This document shows positions 7,343 through 13,555 of a DNA stretch of 31,693 nt, piece by piece. Numbering within the stretch: position 1 is the first letter of the stretch; each line of letters begins with the position of its first letter. Made by a program: the position numbers and the translations under genes. Source of the stretch: a virus; the IMG/VR virus record IMGVR_UViG_3300037862_000019, positions 1-31,693 of that record, one strand, 5' to 3'. Below the pieces are notes generated by a model that had not been told where the DNA came from, made no database searches, and was given only the letters and a program-made list of their open reading frames with translations.

Positions 7343-10087
7343 TCACGCTAGACCGCGCAGGTTCCGTCTGATCGGTTCGTTCTTGGTTGCACTCTCACCA
7401 CGGGCTGTTGGTGCGAAGACAGCCACAAGGCCAGCAGCATCGCTGTTGCTAACCAGAACCCCGTTGGCGAAATAACAGTGGTGATGGTTAACAGTCAGAT
7501 CGTAAACTGGCTTCTCGCTGCCATTCCGACTTATAGCGACAACTCTTGCCGCCCCGCTGAGAAACGTAAAAGCCGCGCTTAGGCCAGAACCAAAACTTGG
7601 TGCCGCCATACTCTCTGAAAAAGCGGTCCTATACCCCGCAGCGTTTGCGTTCTCCAACTTCAGACATGACACATCCTCATTTGTGATTATCATGTCACCA
7701 TACCCGATTGCATCTGCAACAAAAACGCCTTCAGTCGTAAATACTTTATGCTCTGGCGTCATTTCTAATTTGCGCCCGTCATCAAGCGTTATCTGCACTG
7801 TTTCGCAAGCTGTCTTTACCATGCCAGACCATTCAACCAATGCATATCCGGCAGGCGTTAGAACGAAGTCACCAGCCATCACATCCTTGATCTGCACCGC
7901 CCCACGGCTGGTAGAAACAATGGCGTCACCGGTTAAACACGCGTGACTAGCCCAGTCGTGATCTGGCCCCAAGCCAATCTCGCGCTTGTCGTCCCATTTC
8001 TCGTGATACCATGACAGCGCCTCACGCCCGGCAACCGTTGCGTCCTCGTTGAACCGACACTGCGGGAACATGGACCGCAGCGCGTAGATTCGCTGGACGG
8101 CAGCGCCCTTGCCTTGGTTCGGCACCACATACGTTGCGAACCCAGCCTCTCGCAGAAACTTCTCCGGCGTTACGCTGTAAACGTTGTCGTGCTTAACCCC
8201 ATCGTGCGGCAGAACGCAGGTCGCATCAGCATAGTTGTTTTCACGCAGCCAATTGACGTGCGCCTCGAATGGCTGGCCGACAGCCTCGTAGTAATCCAGC
8301 CAGCGGATCTCCTCACCGACATACTGCACGATCCACATTGCCGTGGCATCCGCTGACGATGATGTTGAGCCAATGTCCCAGACCGCATAGACCTTGTTCA
8401 TGCCGTGCTTGTTGTAGAACCCGATCCGGTTTTCCTTGCGCGCCACATCCAGCAGATCGGCATAATATGCCCCCTTCAACGCCCGCAGATATGCGCCTTC
8501 CCAGACGTGATCGTAGACCGCCTTGTCGAGCGTCTTTTCCTGCTGTTCACGCAGCGCCTTTAGGCCATCGGGGAAATATGGGTTGTCGCGCCAGTTGATC
8601 TCCGCTGAGAACAGGCCCGGCGGATTGTCTTGGCGGAAACGCCTGTCAACCGGGCTGCGTTCCGTCTTTGGATTCCACAGCGCCCAAATCTCGGAATTTG
8701 GCTGGCGAAACACCGTGGCCTCAAGAGCGAGCCATGACCCTTCTGGAATGTCCTCAGCTTCCTCGACAATGGTTAGATCAATCTTGGCCAGCGACTTGAT
8801 GGATTGTTCGTTCCTGCGCAGACCCCGAAAGATAAACTCCGTCCCATTCGCGCCTCGGATGTAATCCACGCCGACATCGTAGTGCGCCTCAAGCCACGGG
8901 TGCGCCTCGATAGCCGCCTTGATCTCGGCGTGCATGGATTGCTTGATGCTGGCTTGAAACTCTCGGACGCACAAGATCCGCAATGGCTCTGCGTAGCCCC
9001 ACACAGCGGCCATAAGAGACGCACTGAACGACTTGCCAGAATTATGGTTTACGATGCCGTTGGATAAATAATTGTTTGTCCCAAATACGTGCAAGTCCCA
9101 GTATTTAAGGCGGCTGTGCTTGCGGATGCTCTCCACCTTTGATACCTTAAAGTCACCACAACCATGAAAGGCATCAAAAGATGGAAAGCTATTCCGAACG
9201 TCGCGCCCAAAAATGCCGTGAAGCATTTTCGGGATTTCAGCCTGATTTCTCAAGCTGCCGAGACCCAGAACTGGCGCGAACGATACTTGATCTTGCACGC
9301 GAAGGGAAGACGTCTGCCCAGATAGCACAGGTGGCAGGCAAAACACCAAAGGCAATTCAGAAATTCTTTCGCCGATACGATTTCCCCAACCTGCACAACA
9401 TTGAAGTGCGGAGGATGCAAGAGCAGCCAATGTGGAACGGCGGCGAGAAGCTGATGAAGGGTTACATCTATCGGCGCGTCCCAGATCACCCGAATGGGAC
9501 AAAACATGGCAACTATGTCGCCGTGCATCGCTTGGTGATGGAGCGAAAACTAGGTAGGTATCTTCTTCCGACCGAAGTTGTGGATCACATTGACGGCAAC
9601 ATTCAGAACAATCACCCTGACAATTTGCGTGTGTTTTCCAGCAATGCGGAGCATCTTCGGGAAACCCTGAAGGGAAAGCGCCCAAATTGGAGCGCCGCCG
9701 GAAAACGTCAAATTTCTGACGGGAAGAAAGAATACTGGATCCAATGGCGAGAGAACAAAGCTCACGCCATCCGTCAGGAGTAAGAAATTTGTGCTGGTCG
9801 GTGGCGACAATGCTACGGCCATTGTCCAGCGCGACTTCAAACAAGTCCTCCTCAGTAAACTCCGTAGCTGGCGTCGCTTGGGAAACAACTATTTTCCCTT
9901 CAGACCACGAGTAAACACTGCCGCCCTTAAATTCTGAAACCTTCACTTGACCAGACGGCGTGTCAATCAATGCGTCTGGATGCAGACACCCTCGGCCACC
10001 GTAGATAGCCCGATACCGTGCAGCGCCCCTGTTTGGCGACAGGACAGGCACCAGCTTCGGCGGAAGTTTAATCGTCGCGTTTGTCAT
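7343..10087 (-). CDS. terL: Terminase large subunit interrupted by two inteins
   Basis: A 914-residue precursor. Removing two inteins (residues 34-349 and 717-881) leaves a 433-residue ATPase-nuclease, a normal size for the PBSX/Terminase_3-type packaging motor. The reconstituted Walker A loop reads GGRGSGKS. Walker B is LTIVEEAEDIPEG (about 438-450) and the coupling region is WALWNPKTERSP. The RNase H-like nuclease starts at VWDIGSTSSSADATA (D571) and ends with DHDWASHA joined to SDAAGLV, whose Asp (883) is the expected last metal ligand. Both inteins therefore sit inside catalytic motifs, so the motor should be inactive until spliced. The start overlaps the small subunit by 20 bp. The protein cuts and pumps phage DNA into the procapsid through the portal. 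Confidence 0.95.
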   Translation of the reverse strand: MTNATIKLPPKLVPVLSPNRGAARYRAIYGGRGCLHPDALIDTPSGQVKVSEFKGGSVYSWSEGKIVVSQATPATEFTEEDLFEVALDNGRSIVATDQHKFLTPDGWRELCSLAIGSSILSSRQKFDVFRRRSNLGAFPSGFPEDAPHCWKTHANCQGDCSECCRQCDPQLRSEEDTYLVFAPSPSDARRHSCHVLSHSGDLGRADRCNPSSASRRRSTLAALASSALQCCAGWGNRIGERISELPLVFCLPPVLSGQTSSLRVQDQVSFAPVLGLGSLRNQAEIPKMLHGIFGRDVRNSFPSFDAFHGCGDFKVSKVESIRKHSRLKYWDLHVFGTNNYLSNGIVNHNSGKSFSASLMAAVWGYAEPLRILCVREFQASIKQSMHAEIKAAIEAHPWLEAHYDVGVDYIRGANGTEFIFRGLRRNEQSIKSLAKIDLTIVEEAEDIPEGSWLALEATVFRQPNSEIWALWNPKTERSPVDRRFRQDNPPGLFSAEINWRDNPYFPDGLKALREQQEKTLDKAVYDHVWEGAYLRALKGAYYADLLDVARKENRIGFYNKHGMNKVYAVWDIGSTSSSADATAMWIVQYVGEEIRWLDYYEAVGQPFEAHVNWLRENNYADATCVLPHDGVKHDNVYSVTPEKFLREAGFATYVVPNQGKGAAVQRIYALRSMFPQCRFNEDATVAGREALSWYHEKWDDKREIGLGPDHDWASHACLTGDAIVSTSRGAVQIKDVMAGDFVLTPAGYALVEWSGMVKTACETVQITLDDGRKLEMTPEHKVFTTEGVFVADAIGYGDMIITNEDVSCLKLENANAAGYRTAFSESMAAPSFGSGLSAAFTFLSGAARVVAISRNGSEKPVYDLTVNHHHCYFANGVLVSNSDAAGLVAVFAPTARGESATKNEPIRRNLRGLA
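7445..7939 (-). other. Mini-intein 2 at the TerL nuclease active site
   Basis: The 165-residue intein (precursor residues 717-881) begins at Cys717 (CLTGDAIVSTSRGAVQIKDV, block A). Block B is LEMTPEHKVFTTEG (T777, H780). Block F is PVYDLTVNHHHCYFANG and block G is VLVSN, with Ser882 as the +1 residue. The penultimate residue is Ser instead of the usual His, a known tolerated variant that can slow Asn cyclisation. There is no endonuclease domain; the linker is about 65 residues. Splicing joins DHDWASHA to SDAAGLV, restoring the last acidic residue of the terminase nuclease site. Its sequence differs from intein 1, so it is an independent insertion and not a duplication. Confidence 0.9.
9041..9988 (-). 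other. Intein 1 in the TerL Walker A loop
   Basis: The 316-residue intein (precursor residues 34-349) starts at Cys34 (CLHPDALIDTPSGQVKVSEF, block A). Block B is IVATDQHKFLTPDGWREL, with the TxxH pattern at T96-H99. The C-terminal block F is YWDLHVFGTNNYLSNG and block G is IVNHN, followed by Ser350 as the +1 nucleophile. Splicing would join GGRG to SGKS. Only about 120 residues are recognisable splicing domain. The region between blocks B and F (about residues 123-303) matches no sense-strand LAGLIDADG or HNH motif and is instead the complement of an HNH gene on the + strand (9181-9783). Predicted standard Cys/Asn/Ser chemistry. Confidence 0.92.
9181..9783 (+). CDS. HNH homing endonuclease encoded antisense inside intein 1
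   Basis: A 200-residue protein on the strand opposite to terL. Residues 31-66 form a helix-turn-helix-like DNA-binding segment (REGKTSAQIAQVAGKTPKAI). Residues 94-160 are an HNH_3-type nuclease: GYIYRR, a tip-in segment NYVAVHRLVMERKLGRYLLP, and the ββα-metal core VVDHIDGN at 133-140 (D135, catalytic-type H136, N140), then NNHPDNL (N144, N148). An AAAGG ribosome site lies 9 nt before the ATG; no convincing promoter was seen. It occupies exactly the position where inteins usually carry their endonuclease, but in reverse. Its last 20 codons lie opposite the conserved region after intein block B. Probable role: cleaving an intein-less terL allele to drive homing. Confidence 0.88.
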   Translation: MESYSERRAQKCREAFSGFQPDFSSCRDPELARTILDLAREGKTSAQIAQVAGKTPKAIQKFFRRYDFPNLHNIEVRRMQEQPMWNGGEKLMKGYIYRRVPDHPNGTKHGNYVAVHRLVMERKLGRYLLPTEVVDHIDGNIQNNHPDNLRVFSSNAEHLRETLKGKRPNWSAAGKRQISDGKKEYWIQWRENKAHAIRQE

Positions 10088-10475
10088 CAGCCGATGCGGC
10101 CTCGATGATTATGCGCGTCGGCGCAAGTGATCCGTCGCTGGATGTGACGTCCTGCTCTACCTTGTCGGAGTAGCCGTGCTTGGTCATCATCATCTTTGTG
10201 ATAGGTGCGTTGAAAACCCCACCAAGACCGCCGCGCAGCAATTGACGCTCTTGCGTTTCGGCTATTTTGCCAAGGATGTTAGAAAACTCTTTTGTTTTGT
10301 CATTTGCCCAGACGTGGCAAGTCTCGCGGCGAACGCCAATCTCACATGCCAAACCTGCCACACTTGGCACAAGGTCGCCAACATTTTCCCATCCGCCATT
10401 GGCGTATTCCCAAGCCTTCTCGACAAGTTCTGGCGTGTAGTCTGTTGGACGTCCTGCTGGCACTTTGTTCTCCAT
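10068..10475 (-). CDS. terS: Terminase small subunit
   Basis: A 135-residue protein directly upstream of, and overlapping by 20 bp, the terminase large subunit gene. It opens MENKVPAGRPTDYTPELVEK, a start typical of phage DNA-packaging small subunits (GRPtdYtpe), followed by a predicted helix-turn-helix (PSVAGLACEIGVRRETCHVW) and a helical oligomerisation segment (FSNILGKIAETQERQLLRGG). The C-terminus is acidic and disordered (EAASADDKRDD). The role is recognition of the packaging site and regulation of TerL. No strong ribosome site is visible before the ATG. Confidence 0.88.
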   Translation of the reverse strand: MENKVPAGRPTDYTPELVEKAWEYANGGWENVGDLVPSVAGLACEIGVRRETCHVWANDKTKEFSNILGKIAETQERQLLRGGLGGVFNAPITKMMMTKHGYSDKVEQDVTSSDGSLAPTRIIIEAASADDKRDD

Positions 10476-10529
10476 TGTTGGCGCGATTGTAAGCGTTATC
10501 GGTATTTTTCACAAGGCTTTTGCCCCATG

Positions 10530-10727
10530 CTACATTCCGTCCATGCAGTTAATGGTCAGCAACAAAGCGTCTTCCTCGTCAAAGCCTGCGTCCAGATGCG
10601 CCTTGAAAAACTTAAACCGCAGTTCAGCGATGATGCGGAACGCCTCTCCGGTTTGATCTAGCATGTGCTGTGCCTGCTGGATTTCAGCCCCGAAGATTGC
10701 GCTTTCGATTATTTTCTTCGCGTCCAT
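10530..10727 (-). CDS. Hypothetical helical protein
   Basis: A 65-residue acidic helical protein (MDAKKIIESAIFGAEIQQAQ, then a MLDQTGEAFRIIAELRFKFF segment). An AAAGGAG ribosome site lies 5 nt upstream of the ATG, supporting the gene. It sits alone between the HD hydrolase gene and terS, with about 50 bp gaps on both sides. I recognise no family. Confidence 0.65.
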   Translation of the reverse strand: MDAKKIIESAIFGAEIQQAQHMLDQTGEAFRIIAELRFKFFKAHLDAGFDEEDALLLTINCMDGM

Positions 10728-10780
10728 TTGGTTCTCCTTTGCTTGCCTGACTTGATTATGCCCGCTTATGGATTGTAAAT

Positions 10781-11260
10781 CTATTGTTCAAACCACTGCA
10801 CAAGACGGTCGGATATGTTCAGCGTATCAGCCATCTGGCCTAGATCCGATAGAGATGTGACCCATTGGGCTAGCCCCATCATGTCCGGTCTAGTCAATGC
10901 GACGTAGGTGTAAGCCTCCAGCTTGTCAGCGAAGGTCAGGCGCGGGTCGTGGTGGTCGATCACGTCAATGCCCATTTCCTGCCGTGCGATTGCTTCCCGT
11001 AGGTGCAAGAAGTGTGCCAACTGCTCGTCTTGCTTGGCCGGGCTTGGAACGTCACCGACCATCAGTTCCCCGCAATCGTGATGCAAGGCCGCGTAGAGAA
11101 GCGATGCAGATGCCGATGGAAAAAAGTAACACACAATCTGTGCCACCCTGCCGTGGTGATCTGCAAGCGTCTGGGCTGGCACATCTGGGTTGGCGTGCCA
11201 GCGGGTGACGGACCCTGATTTGTAGATTGGGTTGATCCCCACAACAGGTTGGTAGGTCAT
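10781..11260 (-). CDS. HD-domain hydrolase (YfbR-like nucleotidase)
   Basis: A 159-residue HD-superfamily metal-dependent phosphohydrolase. Visible motifs are H35/H36 and R38 (TLADHHGRVAQIV), the HD pair H61-D62 within YAALHHDCGELMVGD, E65, VPSPAK at 71-76 and a later Asp, D111 (LTFADKLEAYTY). This arrangement matches YfbR/HDDC2-type 5'-deoxynucleotidases that act on dNMPs. It likely adjusts the nucleotide pool, in line with the phage's predicted deoxynucleotide kinase. It starts in an ATGA overlap with the HTH gene upstream. Substrate specificity is inferred from the family. Confidence 0.82.
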   Translation of the reverse strand: MTYQPVVGINPIYKSGSVTRWHANPDVPAQTLADHHGRVAQIVCYFFPSASASLLYAALHHDCGELMVGDVPSPAKQDEQLAHFLHLREAIARQEMGIDVIDHHDPRLTFADKLEAYTYVALTRPDMMGLAQWVTSLSDLGQMADTLNISDRLVQWFEQ

Positions 11261-11616
11261 TTGGTCATTGTGCTTTCTGCATGTGCGTCACGGACAAGTT
11301 CGGTGATGTATTCAGCGACGTCAGCATATTCGTTCTTGCCGACTTCGTTGATGATCCAGTCTTGCTGATCTTTGCTTAGAACCTGCAATATGTCCCCGAT
11401 GTTTCCAAATTTAATCATGTGATTTTGGAAGCGGTCTTTGACCTGCTGCCGAGGCGATGCCTTGATCTTGCGAGGCGGGACGATGCCTGCCTTGCGTGCT
11501 ATGACAACAGCCCGGACAACCTTGGTGTAACCAAATCCTGTGGCCTTTTGTATCTCGGCATGGCTGCGACCCGCCCTGTGCATTTCCGCGACGATGTTGA
11601 TTTCTTGCTCTGTCAT
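11257..11616 (-). CDS. Helix-turn-helix protein of unknown target
   Basis: A 119-residue protein. Residues 4-40 look like a helix-turn-helix of the type used by terminase small subunits and resolvases (INIVAEMHRAGRSHAEIQKA, then TGFGYTKVVRAVVIARKAGI). The rest is basic and then helical (QVLSKDQQDWIINEVGKNEY). It overlaps the next and previous genes by ATGA junctions, so it belongs to the middle operon of small genes. It could be a late regulator or DNA-binding accessory protein; neither is shown. Confidence 0.7.
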   Translation of the reverse strand: MTEQEINIVAEMHRAGRSHAEIQKATGFGYTKVVRAVVIARKAGIVPPRKIKASPRQQVKDRFQNHMIKFGNIGDILQVLSKDQQDWIINEVGKNEYADVAEYITELVRDAHAESTMTK

Positions 11617-11804
11617 GGCCGTGCCACCGGACGCAGGAACGGGATGCCTGTATTGCGGCAGTATGCGTCGACAGGCTGGCCCCAGAGTTCTTCCAACGCC
11701 TCGACCAGCGCGGGCATCTGATCGCAGACTGCGTGGGTTTTGCCGGTGATGTGTCCGACCTCCATAGAGCCTATTGCAAAGATGATTATGTATAGTGATG
11801 TCAT
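11613..11804 (-). CDS. Small hypothetical protein with hydrophobic N-terminus
   Basis: A 63-residue protein with a short hydrophobic start (MTSLYIIIFAIGSMEVGHIT), then LVEALEELWGQPVDAYCRNT. The N-terminal segment is borderline for a membrane or signal anchor. A GGAGAAACGAC leader precedes the ATG and the stop overlaps the HTH gene (ATGA). No family recognised. Confidence 0.6.
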   Translation of the reverse strand: MTSLYIIIFAIGSMEVGHITGKTHAVCDQMPALVEALEELWGQPVDAYCRNTGIPFLRPVARP

Positions 11805-11814
11805 GTCGTTTCTC

Positions 11815-11931
11815 CTAAATTGTCATTGCCAAGAGCATCAGGCCAGTGGCGACTATCGCTAGCGCCGCAGCCAGCGCCGTCAGCGTGCGGATTGTTTTTG
11901 CGCGGATCGTGCGCCGGATGCTAGGCGGCAT
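11815..11931 (-). CDS. Tiny single-pass membrane protein
   Basis: A 38-residue frame translated by hand (ATG at 11929-11931, TAG at 11815-11817). A basic N-terminus (MPPSIRRTIRAKTIR) is followed by one strongly hydrophobic segment (LTALAAALAIVATGLMLLAM), the pattern of a small inner-membrane peptide. It overlaps the end of the preceding gene by 52 bp and fills what would otherwise be a gap before the next gene. Function unknown. Confidence 0.5.
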   Translation of the reverse strand: MPPSIRRTIRAKTIRTLTALAAALAIVATGLMLLAMTI

Positions 11932-12119
11932 GTGTCCAATCTCCATTCCATGTTTCTGTTCTTGATCTCCTCCAGCAACTCGTCAGCCTTCATGTTGCCG
12001 TGGCGCAAGCAGGTCTTGTAGCAGTTGAGCAAGTATTCATCGCCCAGCGTGTCAATCCAGATCGGCCCGTCGTGGCTGAACCATTGCCCACGGCCAACAC
12101 GCTCTTGCGGGTTATTCAT
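11880..12119 (-). CDS. Hypothetical protein
   Basis: A 79-residue protein, MNNPQERVGRGQWFSHDGPI followed by WIDTLGDEYLLNCYKTCLRH and a basic C-terminus. The start overlaps the stop of the upstream gene by 8 bp. No motif recognised; the aromatic and His content in the first half suggests a folded domain. It is part of the close-packed run of small genes downstream of ssb. Confidence 0.65.
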   Translation of the reverse strand: MNNPQERVGRGQWFSHDGPIWIDTLGDEYLLNCYKTCLRHGNMKADELLEEIKNRNMEWRLDTCRLASGARSAQKQSAR

Positions 12120-12345
12120 TGCGGCTCTCCCATAGTTTCGACACCCGCGCTTTTAGTTGTTCTTTCGCTGGGTGCCCGTTGATGTAGTCCCTGCGCGCTT
12201 GCAGGGTGGTTAAGTTAATTGCGTGTCGCGCGGCGCTGTTGATGATTGCTGCGCGGCAGGCTTGGCCATATGCGGCCTTTGTCTTGGTGTCCGGCAAGTA
12301 AACGTCGCCAGATCCGATTGCGTCACCCGTAGCCCAAGGCTTCAT
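12112..12345 (-). CDS. Hypothetical protein
   Basis: A 77-residue protein starting MKPWATGDAIGSGDVYLPDT; the middle AAYGQACRAAIINSAARHAI is helical and the tail is basic. It starts in an ATGA overlap with the preceding gene. I recall similar short proteins in phages of Rhodobacterales but cannot name a family or function. Confidence 0.65.
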   Translation of the reverse strand: MKPWATGDAIGSGDVYLPDTKTKAAYGQACRAAIINSAARHAINLTTLQARRDYINGHPAKEQLKARVSKLWESRNE

Positions 12346-12563
12346 GGTTGGGTCTTGCGGGCGATGTAGGCAAAACGGCTTTCACCAAGGCGGCGCTGAT
12401 AAAGCAAACATTCCCCGCGCTGGTGTGCAACGAAGGCGTCATACTTATGCGCCCCCGCTGCGTGTTTGCCGACGTGATACAGGATTTCGTCGCCAGCTTC
12501 GGCATTGGCAAGAACCATCTGGAACGTGCCTTTGCCTTCTGCTGTGATGTCAATCTGTGCCAT
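12342..12563 (-). CDS. Hypothetical protein downstream of ssb
   Basis: A 73-residue protein starting MAQIDITAEGKGTFQMVLAN, with AEAGDEILYHVGKHAAGAHK and a basic end. The start is chosen because it follows the ssb stop by a single base; longer in-frame starts would run into ssb. It ends in an ATGA overlap. The mixed beta/alpha pattern suggests a small folded protein; no family recognised. Confidence 0.65.
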   Translation of the reverse strand: MAQIDITAEGKGTFQMVLANAEAGDEILYHVGKHAAGAHKYDAFVAHQRGECLLYQRRLGESRFAYIARKTQP

Positions 12564-12564
12564 C

Positions 12565-12939
12565 CTAAAATGGAATTTCGTCGTCAGGCACATTGGATTG
12601 CGGTGGCTGGTCATAGCCGCCCTGCTCGGACCGTTCGCCGCCGCCACCCATGAACGTCAATTCATTGACCAGCAGTTGCAGCGAACCTTTGCCCTCGTAG
12701 ACGTTGACGCTGGGCTTGCCAGACAACGCCAGCTTGGAACCTTTGGTAATGTAGCTTTGCAGGCTGTCGGCCCGCTGACCAAAGATCGAACAGCTGACCC
12801 AAACGCTGTCGCGCTTGTTGCCGCCCTTGTCCTTGCCCTGATCTACGGCAATCGAAAAGCCGAGAACCGAGTCGCCGTTTTGTGTTTTGCGCAGAACCGC
12901 GTCTTTTCCGACGTTGCCTGCAATGGTCATGCTTAGCAT
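12565..12939 (-). CDS. ssb: Single-stranded DNA-binding protein
   Basis: A 124-residue SSB with an OB-fold: MTIAGNVGKDAVLRKT, VLGFSIAVDQ, DSVWVSCSIFGQRADSLQSY, ITKGSKLALSGKPSVNVYEG and LQLLVNELTFMGGG. A Gly/Gln-rich linker leads to the acidic tip DDEIPF, the standard protein-interaction tail. The ATG at 12937-12939 is preferred over the one three codons later because AAAGGAG lies 7-8 nt upstream. It sits just downstream of the replication genes and probably coats DNA during phage replication and ERF-mediated recombination. Confidence 0.93.
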   Translation of the reverse strand: MLSMTIAGNVGKDAVLRKTQNGDSVLGFSIAVDQGKDKGGNKRDSVWVSCSIFGQRADSLQSYITKGSKLALSGKPSVNVYEGKGSLQLLVNELTFMGGGGERSEQGGYDQPPQSNVPDDEIPF

Positions 12940-12997
12940 ATCATATCTCCTTTATGCCTTCCTAAAGTTGCATGTATCATAAACTGCGTCAAGCGCT

Positions 12998-13555
12998 TTA
13001 TGCGTTCTCAAGCGTTGCGGCCGCATTATGCTTTTCCTTCAATGCATGCTCTATGCGCTGGGCATACTCTTGCCCCCCGACTTCTTTGGCTGCGAAGTAT
13101 AGCGCAGAACGATACTTGCGAATCTGATCAGTCGTCACCAATCCTTCGCGCAAAAGCTGGACCGCACCTCGGCCATAAATCCAGCCGTCGCCAACAGAGT
13201 CACCGGCAGCAATGCGGCGGGCAACAATCTGGATCGCGTCTTCGCTGGCAAAGGGCTTGCCTGTGATTTCAACCGCTTCGCGTTTAGCGGTTGCGTCAAG
13301 CGCCTTAATAAAATGTGCTGGCATCGGCCATGCGCGCTGCGTGTAAGTTTTGCGAATGTGCCGGAAAGCCGTTTCGATCCGGTCACGGAAATTTTCGGGG
13401 CTTGATGATGCTGAGATAAGACCGTTCACCTCCTCTGCTATCGCCGCTATTTCCCTCATGCATCCCTCGTCGTCCAGATGTGTCGGGCGCTGATACTGGC
13501 GCAGAAAGTCGGTGATAAGCATTGTGGCCGATGCTAGGCGTGTCTGGTAACTCAT
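12998..13555 (-). CDS. Putative replication accessory protein (helicase-loader-like position)
   Basis: A 185-residue protein starting MSYQTRLASATMLITDFLRQ. A helical N-terminus is followed by FRDRIETAFRHIRKTYTQRA and WPMPAHFIKALDATAK, a pattern seen in phage replication accessory proteins, and a helical C-terminus. A GGAGA ribosome site precedes the ATG. It immediately follows the replication initiator, the place where lambda-like phages put the helicase loader P; that role is inference only. Its first 173 bp overlap the 3' end of the initiator gene in another frame, which is unusually long. Confidence 0.7.
   Translation of the reverse strand: MSYQTRLASATMLITDFLRQYQRPTHLDDEGCMREIAAIAEEVNGLISASSSPENFRDRIETAFRHIRKTYTQRAWPMPAHFIKALDATAKREAVEITGKPFASEDAIQIVARRIAAGDSVGDGWIYGRGAVQLLREGLVTTDQIRKYRSALYFAAKEVGGQEYAQRIEHALKEKHNAAATLENA

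Noticed and set aside
9041-9988. Possibility that intein 1 is an intron instead of an intein
   Set aside because: The frame is continuous and has blocks A, B, F and G with Cys first, HN last and Ser at +1; there is no need for RNA splicing.
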